This document shows, in pieces, positions 8,204 through 16,086 of a stretch of DNA of 33,308 nucleotides. The position numbers and the translations under genes are program-made. How positions within the stretch are numbered: position 1 is the first letter of the stretch; the number at the start of each line of letters is the position of its first letter. A model generated the notes under the pieces. The model worked only from the letters and a program-made list of their open reading frames with translations. It had not been told where the DNA came from and searched no databases. This stretch comes from a virus: the IMG/VR virus record IMGVR_UViG_3300030419_007587, positions 1 through 33,308 of that record; one strand, given 5' to 3'.

Positions 8204-8643
8204 CATTTGTTACGAATAAGCTCTTTTTCTGTTAAAATAATAAAAGAACCCCCTATTTTTTTGCTATATTCTTTTGCGGCGGCCCACTTAGCTTGATTAA
8301 TAGCGTAACACCGCTGTTCATAAATGAGATGACGCTTCTTTTTATATTTAACTGTAGGTGGTTTTGTTTGTTTTGAGGGTTTTATTTCTACCAAATATTT
8401 TACATTTTTCTCACCTTCTTTTATCTCGATATAATTATCTACAAAATATCTATGCATTTTATGATCTATAGGGCTTCTATACGGTATAACAATATTTTCA
8501 CTTCCCCACTTTAACACATTGGGATTACTGTCACAAAATCTAAAAAATTTTAATTCTAATCCTGATCTATATATGGCTTTACTCCCAATAAATTTATCCT
8601 TATTTTTGGGGACAAAAATACCTTGACGCCATCTACCCATCAC
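8203..8643 (-). CDS. 4: Head completion protein (T4 gp4/gp50-like)
   Basis: A 146-residue basic protein. The stretch YRSGLELKFFRFCDSNPNV, then LKWGSENIVIPYRSP and HRYFVDNYIE, is diagnostic of the T4 gp4 head-completion family. The family has an endonuclease-like fold. The acidic residue in SGLELKF, the D in YFVDN and the E-x-K in VEIKPSK are in PD-(D/E)XK-like order. In T4 the protein is needed to finish the filled head before tail joining. The gene overlaps the upstream gene by 4 nt (ATGA type), implying translational coupling. In T4 gene 4 lies elsewhere, so placement in the head block is a rearrangement. Confidence 0.9.
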   Translation of the reverse strand: MMGRWRQGIFVPKNKDKFIGSKAIYRSGLELKFFRFCDSNPNVLKWGSENIVIPYRSPIDHKMHRYFVDNYIEIKEGEKNVKYLVEIKPSKQTKPPTVKYKKKRHLIYEQRCYAINQAKWAAAKEYSKKIGGSFIILTEKELIRNK

Positions 8644-9833
8644 CCTACAAAGAACATCGGTGGATCTGTATCTCCTAATCCTGGTGCGCTTCCTGTTAAT
8701 AATTTTTCTTCGAGCTCCGCTTTTCTTTCTAGACCCTCTGAAAGCATGTCATAATTTAAAGAGCCTCCACCTAATAGAGCAACATTTCCAAATTTACCTC
8801 TAACTCGGCCGATAGTTATTTGCGATAAAGCTAATGCGTATTCATACACCCATTGCTCCATAATAACATCTCTAATTGCTCTTTCAAGATAGCAGGACAC
8901 TACTCCATAGAATCTATCACCACCGGGTTGTGGATACATTTGCATATATTGAGTTCTTGGATCAAATTTTATATCACGTCTAATAGCCAGTACTTTTTCG
9001 CGTGTATCTATCCACTCCTTTAATGTATACCAAGATATTAGATCAAATCCATAATTCCCCATTGCATAACTAAAGTATGTTTGTTGAGCTAGTGTTTGCT
9101 CTAATGTAAAGAGTGTATTAATACCTGTAGTTGAACCTTCTTCAAAATCAGTAACATCAATTACCTTTCTATAGTCCATTATATCATAATCAAATACATT
9201 TTGATAAAATATGGCTTTCGAAGCAGACCCTTCAAAAGTAAGAGTATTTTGTGGTGTTTCTTTGAAACTGGCGCTTAAAGTATGATTAAATGTTGTAATG
9301 GTAGAATAAAGTGTATGATCAAATAATTCGAATTGTGCTATTCCAGGAGATTGTCCTCCGTCGTCATAAGAAAATGTAGCAGATAAGGTACTTGAAGCTG
9401 AAAATACACTACCACTTAGAGTAGATGTTGCGACAAATAGAGTTGGTCCAAAAGCACTTGTATATGGTGCCCGGGAACCATAAAATTCTGGTCCCGGTCC
9501 TAGAGGATTCTCACCGCTTGTGCGTTGTCTGTTTGTATCTAAATCTGAATTCGCAAGAGTGTATAATAAATCTAAACGAATACCTTTATTGTTTTCATAC
9601 ATGTTTGAGTCAAATATTAAATATTCTCTAGTATAACCAGCGTATTTAGTAAAATATTCAACAGCAATTTGTATATTCTCTCTAAGTTGATCAGTATGTA
9701 TTTCTAATGAAACTAAAGGATATCCTAGGGATCTTTTTATTCTATCTCCTAATCTATCATATGATTCAACTTTTGAATTTAAATTTGTTGAGAGAAAGGC
9801 CGAAAGAGGCTGAATTGTGCATGCAAGTGCCAT
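8640..9833 (-). CDS. Virion structural protein, probably head or neck region
   Basis: A 397-residue protein that I cannot assign to a numbered T4 gene. The N-terminus (IKRSLGYPLVSLEIHTDQLRENIQ region, residues 33-55) and the C-terminus (WVYEYALALSQITIGRVRGK, then FGNVALLGGGSLNYDMLSEG and a terminal PPMFFVG) look like conserved structural segments. The middle (about 100-230) is Ser/Thr-rich and beta-like. It lies between the portal and gp4 genes and is coupled to gp4 by a 4-nt overlap. An AATAAATA lies 5 nt before its start. A connector, neck or completion role is inferred from this position only. Confidence 0.65.
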   Translation of the reverse strand: MALACTIQPLSAFLSTNLNSKVESYDRLGDRIKRSLGYPLVSLEIHTDQLRENIQIAVEYFTKYAGYTREYLIFDSNMYENNKGIRLDLLYTLANSDLDTNRQRTSGENPLGPGPEFYGSRAPYTSAFGPTLFVATSTLSGSVFSASSTLSATFSYDDGGQSPGIAQFELFDHTLYSTITTFNHTLSASFKETPQNTLTFEGSASKAIFYQNVFDYDIMDYRKVIDVTDFEEGSTTGINTLFTLEQTLAQQTYFSYAMGNYGFDLISWYTLKEWIDTREKVLAIRRDIKFDPRTQYMQMYPQPGGDRFYGVVSCYLERAIRDVIMEQWVYEYALALSQITIGRVRGKFGNVALLGGGSLNYDMLSEGLERKAELEEKLLTGSAPGLGDTDPPMFFVG

Positions 9834-9838
9834 AAAAT

Positions 9839-9846
9839 TATTTATT
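9839..9846 (-). promoter_or_regulatory. Late-promoter-like AATAAATA, leftward arm of a divergent pair
   Basis: AATAAATA lies 5 nt before the ATG at 9833. With the rightward element at 9855-9862 it forms a small inverted repeat (TTATTTA at 9838-9844, TAAATAA at 9853-9859). Confidence 0.5.
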
Positions 9847-9854
9847 CCCGACTA

Positions 9855-9862
9855 AATAAATA
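9855..9862 (+). promoter_or_regulatory. Late-promoter-like AATAAATA, rightward arm
   Basis: The plus-strand AATAAATA ends 1 nt before the ATG at 9864, closer than the 5-nt spacing seen for four minus-strand genes. If it is a promoter, the message would be essentially leaderless or would start further downstream. Confidence 0.4.
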
Positions 9863-9863
9863 T

Positions 9864-10283
9864 ATGGCGACATCACCACCTAAAAGTAATGAACCGTATA
9901 CAAGCACTTATTATAATCAAAATCAGTGTTTTTCCTTTTCAAGACATGTTCCAACATCAATAGTACAATTATCTGGGCAAGATCCTAATGCTCCAGAACC
10001 ATGGGGGACAAATACAAATACAGCACCTGCGGTTGCAGTTAAAGTAGGTCAACCATGTTCTGAGGTTGTAATTTATAACACTACAGGTGGTGCTTTAGAG
10101 ATCTACGTAGATACGAGCGGTAATTATGGTACAGTTAGAGCTGATCATGTAATTAAAATACATAATAACCATGAAACAACTGTTAGAGGTCTTACAAATG
10201 TAAACCAAGTATCTGCAAAGGCTGGGACCGCCGGTTTAGTACATTATAGAACTCAATTTTATAGTTCAAATCCAGTGCGTTAA
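9864..10283 (+). CDS. Small probable virion protein, opposed to the head operon
   Basis: A 139-residue protein that I do not recognise. After a short polar N-terminus the sequence is rich in alternating hydrophobic and polar residues and Gly/Thr/Val (VKVGQPCSEVVIYNTTGG, then VIKIHNNHETTVRGL), which suggests a beta-sandwich. That would fit a small decoration or fibre-type protein. It is the only plus-strand gene inside the minus-strand head block. It starts from a divergent late-type element and ends tail-to-tail with the portal gene, sharing the four bases TTAA as both stop codons. No terminator is visible between them. Confidence 0.65.
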   Translation: MATSPPKSNEPYTSTYYNQNQCFSFSRHVPTSIVQLSGQDPNAPEPWGTNTNTAPAVAVKVGQPCSEVVIYNTTGGALEIYVDTSGNYGTVRADHVIKIHNNHETTVRGLTNVNQVSAKAGTAGLVHYRTQFYSSNPVR

Positions 10284-12091
10284 GCTATAGGTTCTTCTTC
10301 TACAGCTACATCAGCTTCAACGTCAACATCTACAGGCTCGTCAACGTCAGCCGGTCCTCCGCCGAACTCTGGTATTCCACCGCCGCCGGCTCCTCCGACA
10401 CCGCCACCTTCACCGCCTACAGCTGCTTCACCTTCTGCTAGTTCTCCAGCAAGTGCTTGTTCCTTCCAAGCTGGCCCGGCTGCAGTAATTTGCGCTAGCT
10501 CCCATTGCAATTCGGCATCTTTTCTCAAAAACTCTCTATTAGCAAGAATATCTCTATCTTTCCATCCAAGGTATTTTTTCTGTGCGTAAGTTGCGGATAC
10601 AAACTCATCTGCTGCTAAATTTCCATAATTAGATGTTTTTAATTCAAGTCTCTGATGCTCTCTCAACTCATAAAAATTAGTAGGCACGTTAAACTCAATT
10701 TCAATATTTTGTTCATTAAGTTCAAGCTTTTCAAATATACCCATTAACGTTAGGTGAGTAATATATCCTTTTTTCAATCCAGCAGCAAATCGCTGCTGCT
10801 GTCTGATAATAAATCTAGCAAACTTAAGTTCCTCCCTTAACATTGAGGTGCCTCCTGGCTCCACTGAATCCTGTGGATCTATGCGCATAGAAGGCACTTT
10901 AAGAGCTCTATACAACTTTTTAATAAAATACATAAGATCAGCTAGTTCGCCTAAATTAGAAGCACCAGCTAATTGATCTACTGAAGTACCCTCTGACCCT
11001 TGTCTCTTTGCAAACCAAAAAGCATCGAGCATTGACTGAGGATTAAACTTCTTAACAACATCATTTTGATCAACATCAAATGTCTTTCTTGACCAATAAT
11101 TATTGATAAGCTTCTTAAGATAAGCTTCTGCTTTTGGTGGAGCCATGTTACCTACATCAACGTTAAAGACTAATCTTTCAGGCGCTCTAACTAATCGGTA
11201 AATGACAATTGCATCTTCAATTAGGGATAGCTGTCTATATGGCCGTCTAGCATTTTCTAGAAACGGAATAACAAAGTTTTTAGTTTCATTATATACACCA
11301 GAATTTACATACATAATCTGGTTTTGATCCATTGGTATAAATTCAATTTTTTCTACCTTCTCCGGATGCTCTGGGCTAAATATAGGCTTTCTATATATAT
11401 ACCCTTTTACGAGCATATTTTGTATATTGTTATATACTGGATCAATAATTTCGGCGGGTAAATTAATCACACCGAGCACACCATCTTTTACGTAGCCTTC
11501 ATGAATTATTTGCTCAAAGAAAACTTCACCCTCGACCATTAACTGTCGAAAATATTGCCACCCTCTATTTTTTAAATCATAATATTCAACATATCTATGA
11601 AACTGTTTATCGAGTTCTTCCTTTTCTTCAATTGTAAGATCAATATCCTTTAACTGTAATTTTGTTATCCATCCGGACTCATCCGGATTAATTGTTTCGT
11701 CACATATTTCATCTAAAGCATCTGATACTTCAGAATATGCTGCCATAATTCTATAATCTCTTAATCTACCCGCTTTATCGTCTTGTATGTTTGCATACAT
11801 GACATCGCCAAAAGATGAATCTTTTGCAAAATCACCAATAGGAATATTATTAAATGGGTTAGAAGAAGAAACTGAAGCTTTAGCTAACGCCTCAGCTCTC
11901 CTCATACCGGCTTTTTGGAAAAACTTATACTTAGGGTTTAATGCATCGTTTTCACCACGACCGTCAGTAGCATACGGTAGCCTATTTTGAATGTATTGAA
12001 TTAAATTTCTACCAAAAGTCGCTGCACGGCCGTCATTTGTAACGTACGAGCGATTCTGGTCTGAACTAGTTGATGATCCGAGTCCTGGCAT
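10280..12091 (-). CDS. 20: Portal vertex protein (T4 gp20-like)
   Basis: A 603-residue portal protein. It forms the dodecameric ring at the head vertex through which DNA is packaged and to which the neck attaches. The N-terminal region contains RLRDYRIMAAYSEVSDALDE (about residues 107-126), typical of T4-like portals. VKKFNPQSMLDAFWFAKRQG and the central VPSMRIDPQDSVEPGGTSML segment also match the family. The last 60 residues are a Gly-rich, then Asp/Glu/Val-rich low-complexity tail, longer than needed for the portal fold. Length is close to T4 gp20 (524 residues) plus this tail. A late-type CATAAATA lies 8 nt upstream of the ATG. Confidence 0.95.
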   Translation of the reverse strand: MPGLGSSTSSDQNRSYVTNDGRAATFGRNLIQYIQNRLPYATDGRGENDALNPKYKFFQKAGMRRAEALAKASVSSSNPFNNIPIGDFAKDSSFGDVMYANIQDDKAGRLRDYRIMAAYSEVSDALDEICDETINPDESGWITKLQLKDIDLTIEEKEELDKQFHRYVEYYDLKNRGWQYFRQLMVEGEVFFEQIIHEGYVKDGVLGVINLPAEIIDPVYNNIQNMLVKGYIYRKPIFSPEHPEKVEKIEFIPMDQNQIMYVNSGVYNETKNFVIPFLENARRPYRQLSLIEDAIVIYRLVRAPERLVFNVDVGNMAPPKAEAYLKKLINNYWSRKTFDVDQNDVVKKFNPQSMLDAFWFAKRQGSEGTSVDQLAGASNLGELADLMYFIKKLYRALKVPSMRIDPQDSVEPGGTSMLREELKFARFIIRQQQRFAAGLKKGYITHLTLMGIFEKLELNEQNIEIEFNVPTNFYELREHQRLELKTSNYGNLAADEFVSATYAQKKYLGWKDRDILANREFLRKDAELQWELAQITAAGPAWKEQALAGELAEGEAAVGGEGGGVGGAGGGGIPEFGGGPADVDEPVDVDVEADVAVEEEPIA

Positions 12092-12099
12092 CTTATATA

Positions 12100-12107
12100 T
12101 ATTTATG
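12100..12107 (-). promoter_or_regulatory. T4-late-promoter-like CATAAATA
   Basis: CATAAATA lies 8 nt before the portal ATG at 12091 and overlaps the end of the gp15-like gene (stop at 12103-12105). Confidence 0.4.
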
Positions 12108-13305
12108 TCATTTGTAGGATAGAGCTAGTGGCGGGATAAGAAGAACCCCAGCCGGCTTCATTTGCTGATACAAAAACGAACTTACCAGCTGCACTTAGAG
12201 TAGACGTTGGTAAAAATATGTTTGTTATGTTATCGTTTACTACTTCGTACAGAGATGTACCAAGTTTATACCCACTAATTGTAGCAGATTTTGCAGAAGT
12301 AATTTCTTGGTAGTTAGAGTAGAACGGGTTGTCTGGAAGCGGTCCCCCCATATCTGTTGCGCTTAAAAAGAAGTCATTATCATAATCAAAACGTTTACCA
12401 TATAGTATAAAGTTATTTGGGTGACTAGAAAGTAATCGAGAAGTGGTTTGATATAACTGCGTAAATGTACCAGTTGTAGAGTAATACAGGTTGGTAATTT
12501 CAGGTATTGCAGAAATTGTTACTGTTTCAGAGTATGCGTCCGGAACGCCGTCATTATAACCTGATAGAGCTCTATATCCCTGTTGGTTATACGACGCGTT
12601 ACTTACAACTTCATTATTATCCAAAGGTGAGTATATTCTGTTTGCAAGATTAACTGCTATAAAATTATTATCTATTTTATAGATATTACCTTTAGTATCT
12701 TTCTGCTCAGGGAATAACCACCCTTTAATGGTAAAGGTTGTATCTACTGTAATTCTAAATTTATCACTATACGTAGTATCTGTCGGTGTATCATATACTA
12801 AATTACCATCCCATAGTACTTCGGTTCTAATTTCCTGATCATAACCGGCACCAAAAGCTGAGGGTACTTTCCAGGTTAATATAATATACGGATTATTATA
12901 TGGTACAAAATTAGATACAATTTGATCTACATCTTGCATATACCGCGCTAATATTGACATATTAACTTCAATATTAATCGGGACGGGCATTAAAAAGTTA
13001 GAAGATGATTTGGGATCAGACTCTCTTTGTGTGGGAATAAATGTATTTGGTAGCTTATTAAATACTCTATCATTGTCACGCGTAATACCTGTTAAGTTTA
13101 TAGCGACAACAGGGAGAGTTATGTTTTGAGCCTTATTAATAATATCGTACATTACACGCTGTTTGGGCGCGAATACATACCTAACTTCGATATTATTTTT
13201 TCTATCCCTGCTTTTATTATATCTACTTATAACCGTATCATCAAACGCAGCAACAAATTGCGTCAGTAAGTTTTTTATTTCAAAATGAAATGCTCGGTTC
13301 TTCAT
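12103..13305 (-). CDS. 15: Tail sheath stabiliser/completion protein (T4 gp15-like)
   Basis: A 400-residue protein whose first 225 residues follow the layout of T4 gp15, which caps the tail tube and sheath and joins the tail to the head. Shared landmarks are an early IEVRYVFAPKQRVMYDIINK strand (T4: VPITYASKEHFMMKLNK) and a LPVVAINLTGI strand. NIEVNMSILARYMQDVDQIV (about residues 112-131) corresponds to the T4 ELSIFTRYEDDMFQIVEQIL segment. TTFTIKGWLFPE corresponds to TFEVNGWMYPP. It is about 130 residues longer than T4 gp15, with an unassigned C-terminal domain. The gene is next to the portal gene. The call rests on aligning these patterns by eye. Confidence 0.7.
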   Translation of the reverse strand: MKNRAFHFEIKNLLTQFVAAFDDTVISRYNKSRDRKNNIEVRYVFAPKQRVMYDIINKAQNITLPVVAINLTGITRDNDRVFNKLPNTFIPTQRESDPKSSSNFLMPVPINIEVNMSILARYMQDVDQIVSNFVPYNNPYIILTWKVPSAFGAGYDQEIRTEVLWDGNLVYDTPTDTTYSDKFRITVDTTFTIKGWLFPEQKDTKGNIYKIDNNFIAVNLANRIYSPLDNNEVVSNASYNQQGYRALSGYNDGVPDAYSETVTISAIPEITNLYYSTTGTFTQLYQTTSRLLSSHPNNFILYGKRFDYDNDFFLSATDMGGPLPDNPFYSNYQEITSAKSATISGYKLGTSLYEVVNDNITNIFLPTSTLSAAGKFVFVSANEAGWGSSYPATSSILQMT

Positions 13306-13316
13306 GTGTACTTATA

Positions 13317-13324
13317 TATTTATT
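13317..13324 (-). promoter_or_regulatory. T4-late-promoter-like AATAAATA
   Basis: AATAAATA lies 11 nt before the ATG at 13305 and overlaps the stop of the helicase gene. It is the first late-type element on entering the virion module, consistent with a late transcription unit starting here. Confidence 0.5.
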
Positions 13325-14960
13325 ATACAAACCTGTCGATGAAATATTTCGGTAGTTTATGTATGTTGTTTACAACGCTTTCAGCAATAGCACCGTCTAA
13401 TATATAAGTTTTACAATAATCCTTTTTTGATCTAATACCCCTTCCACAGGATTGAATCAGTGAGCATAACATTTTATTCGCATACCAATTAAAGTCGTCA
13501 CTCATGAGCCTTTCTATTCTTTTATCTTTTGTTGGTAAATAAGGCGCTTTAACAATAATTTGAAATCTAGCTAGGTCATCTTTTAAATCAACACCATGTG
13601 ACATTGATGGAGATATTAACACCGTTGGCTCGTCTGTTGTTAAATGTTGTTGTAGTATTTCCTCATTGCGGATCCCGGGTTCTCTAATTAAAAATCTAGA
13701 ACTAGTTAATTTACTTGATAAAAACGATGTAATTGTATTGTTATGTGTATGAATTATACCTTTTTCATTTTTGTGATGCTCGCAAATTTGCTTTATTTGT
13801 TCCACAACTTTTGGTAAATTACGCTTTAAGTTATGATAGTTTAGCTTAAGTTTAGTATTACATAATATGGGTGATACTGTCGGATCAAAAGTAGAATCAG
13901 CTTCAACATATTTAAATTTATCGATACCTAAACTTTTGCAAAAGTTAGATGGGTCAATAATTGTAGCCGACATTAGAATTACCTTATCAGCATATTTAAA
14001 TAAATGATTAGATAAATTATTAACTTTTAGTGGCATAAAGTTAATACCTTCTCTACTAGTTTCAAAAAGATATTCACTCTCATTCCAAGTTTCAACAATA
14101 AGAGATAATTTTGAATGCAAATTACGGATTCCAACTAGTTGCTTTCTAGTTTCAACAAGAAACTTTTTATTATTAGTATTTGTACTGTTGAGAGTATCGC
14201 GTAATTCGTCTACTTTATCGCTTAAATCTAATATTAAATTATTAATCCATTTTATAACATTAGCAGTATTTTTAGAGTAGAATGGTCTTACCACGATATC
14301 CATTCTACTCAACATTTCAAAGTTAACATTACAAGAAAACTCTTTTACTAATTGATCTTCTAATTCAGCAGCTTCATCACAAATTAAATATTGTCTTTTT
14401 TTCACATGATTAGGGAGAGAAAAAAACATGTTATAATTTAGAGCTGCAAATTTACTTGTTAAGGCGTCTCTACGATCATTATGATACGGGCATTTATGAC
14501 TTCTTCGATGATCCTCTAAAATATTTTTAGGCATAATTAAAGACTCCAATTCAACATCAATATTTGAATCAATTGTACTTACATAATTGCTTTTACCTTT
14601 TAATATTGTTGTATCTTTAAATAACCCTTTGTATTGATCTTGCAGGGCTTTAGTTATTGTAAGCGCAAAAGCTCCAGCTGGAGTTTCTTCTTCACACTCT
14701 TGCTCATGAGTATAATTGCCTGTTTGATCTATTTTAAATGCTACATAAGAAGATATTAAATCTTTAAAATTATCGGTTGCTTCCTTTGAAGCGTTTGATA
14801 TTGTCTTAGAAATAAAAGATTTTCCAGACCCGGTTGGCGCGTTACATACTACAAACTTATAACCATCCTCAAAAGCTTGATCAATGTTTTTTAGTAGTTT
14901 TACTTGCGAAGAGTTAGGAGTATAACCTTCCGGAAAATTATTCAATAGACCACCTACCAC
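13323..14960 (-). CDS. DinG/Rad3-type superfamily 2 DNA helicase
   Basis: A 545-residue helicase. Walker A is APTGSGKS (residues 41-48) and the Walker B box is DEAA (195-198). The VILMSATI motif, the LISPSMSHGVDLKDD segment and motif VI QSCGRGIR (503-510) are all in the order of the XPD/Rad3/DinG group. These enzymes unwind DNA in repair or recombination. Family members usually carry a four-cysteine iron-sulfur cluster between motifs I and II. Here only one Cys of that region (C157 in KCPYH) remains, so the cluster is probably absent. The gene sits between the virion block and small replication and chaperone genes. Confidence 0.85.
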   Translation of the reverse strand: MVGGLLNNFPEGYTPNSSQVKLLKNIDQAFEDGYKFVVCNAPTGSGKSFISKTISNASKEATDNFKDLISSYVAFKIDQTGNYTHEQECEEETPAGAFALTITKALQDQYKGLFKDTTILKGKSNYVSTIDSNIDVELESLIMPKNILEDHRRSHKCPYHNDRRDALTSKFAALNYNMFFSLPNHVKKRQYLICDEAAELEDQLVKEFSCNVNFEMLSRMDIVVRPFYSKNTANVIKWINNLILDLSDKVDELRDTLNSTNTNNKKFLVETRKQLVGIRNLHSKLSLIVETWNESEYLFETSREGINFMPLKVNNLSNHLFKYADKVILMSATIIDPSNFCKSLGIDKFKYVEADSTFDPTVSPILCNTKLKLNYHNLKRNLPKVVEQIKQICEHHKNEKGIIHTHNNTITSFLSSKLTSSRFLIREPGIRNEEILQQHLTTDEPTVLISPSMSHGVDLKDDLARFQIIVKAPYLPTKDKRIERLMSDDFNWYANKMLCSLIQSCGRGIRSKKDYCKTYILDGAIAESVVNNIHKLPKYFIDRFV

Positions 14961-14966
14961 ACTTAA

Positions 14967-15317
14967 TTATATTGTAGCTTCCTCAGAAGGCAATATATAT
15001 ACGAGATTGTCGTATAGTTTTGATTTTGACGAACTATCTAAAAACTTTACCTTATTAATTTGTTTTTTAGGTATAAAGGAGCTTAAGTGATAATTAAGAA
15101 TTGCTATATTATCATTCCAGTCCATTTTATATGGATATGGTATTTCGTAGGACTTTATTGAATCATTATATTCTAGAGTAAAGTTTATGTAATATTGCTT
15201 AATTTGAAATATTTTTAGCTTACCTCGTTTTAAAATTTTTTTATCTGTTTTTATTACTATATCCTGCAATAAAAATGGTTTTAAAAAATCTGTTACTTTT
15301 TCTAAACTTACGTTCAT
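14967..15317 (-). CDS. Unassigned small protein
   Basis: A 116-residue basic protein that I do not recognise. It is rich in Lys, Ile and Tyr, with alternating hydrophobic strands (KIFQIKQYYINFTLEYN, then SYEIPYPYKMDW), and has no signal peptide or membrane segment. Its start overlaps the stop of the upstream gene by 4 nt and its stop lies 6 nt before the helicase start. It is therefore part of the same transcript as the helicase. Confidence 0.6.
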   Translation of the reverse strand: MNVSLEKVTDFLKPFLLQDIVIKTDKKILKRGKLKIFQIKQYYINFTLEYNDSIKSYEIPYPYKMDWNDNIAILNYHLSSFIPKKQINKVKFLDSSSKSKLYDNLVYILPSEEATI

Positions 15318-15691
15318 GAGTTCATAAAATTAAATTTTTGTGCAGATGACATCGGGTAGATATTTTCATTAAAATATACCCAAAAATCATCATTAGCAGG
15401 AATTTCCTGTATTAGATCACATTGGTCCATGTTAATGTTTCTATAATCTTGCATTAATATATCCCATGCTACTGCAAGATGATCTGGTCCGAGATATGCT
15501 TTCGGAGGCCCTTTAGGTGGAAAATAATTAAGTGAAATTCTACCATTTACAGAGTTAAGTAGAGATAATGATTTTGTACAAAGCATTCTTCTTGTAGAAG
15601 CCTGCCCCGGCTTAATTATCCTACGAGGAAATCTTATCTCACAAACGTTATTCAAAAGAAGTGAATCAAGAGCTGCTTTTTGTATTAACAT
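15314..15691 (-). CDS. Small protein with DUF2693-like (SH3-fold) pattern
   Basis: A 125-residue protein. The stretch from RRMLCTKSL (residues 34-42) through DHLAVAWDILMQDYRNINMD and LIQEIP resembles small phage and bacterial proteins of the DUF2693 group. Those have an R-x-x-x-CT start and a VWDV-x-x-x-x-WRSF-type core. No function is known for that group, and the match is by pattern only. The start lies 26 nt inside the co-chaperonin gene, a long overlap. M36 is a possible alternative start that would keep the conserved core. Confidence 0.5.
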   Translation of the reverse strand: MLIQKAALDSLLLNNVCEIRFPRRIIKPGQASTRRMLCTKSLSLLNSVNGRISLNYFPPKGPPKAYLGPDHLAVAWDILMQDYRNINMDQCDLIQEIPANDDFWVYFNENIYPMSSAQKFNFMNS

Positions 15692-16082
15692 TTTTTTCTT
15701 TGCAAATCCCGAACATTCTTTCTTCGTTTAAAAATATACCTTTTGCTACTTTCCCTTTACCTGTTACTTCTACCCCAGAAATAGTAACACCCATATTGTT
15801 TGGAAAAATTACTATATCACCTTCTTTTGCGTATTTTGTATCCGGGCCTGATAAGATTACTTTGCCCTTTCGCCAGGCTTTAGTTAGCGCGTTAGTTGGT
15901 ACTAATATACCATTACGTTCTACTTCACCTTCAGGTGTTTCATCTACATATTCAATAAGTAAAATATCATCAAAAATAAAACTTAGTTCATAATCATCTA
16001 TTCCAAAATCACCTTTATCAGGGTTGGTTAGATCAATTAAACCTTTTGTAGGTGCCAAATTATCTATGCTAGCCATTGCCAT
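15666..16082 (-). CDS. GroES-like co-chaperonin (functional analogue of T4 gp31)
   Basis: A 138-residue Cpn10-type protein. FDDILLIEYVDETPEGEVER opens the chaperonin-10 fold (about residues 37-56). The mobile-loop segment with the GroEL-contacting hydrophobic triplet is NGILVP (57-62). KGKVILSGPDTKYAKEGDIV and the GDIVIFPNN turn follow the GroES core. It carries an N-terminal extension of about 35 residues and a short C-terminal tail not found in standard GroES (about 97 residues). In T4, gp31 replaces GroES on the host GroEL so that the large gp23 can be folded. A similar role is likely here, given the gp23 gene in the same region. Confidence 0.85.
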   Translation of the reverse strand: MAMASIDNLAPTKGLIDLTNPDKGDFGIDDYELSFIFDDILLIEYVDETPEGEVERNGILVPTNALTKAWRKGKVILSGPDTKYAKEGDIVIFPNNMGVTISGVEVTGKGKVAKGIFLNEERMFGICKEKNVNTKSSS

Positions 16083-16086
16083 ACAG

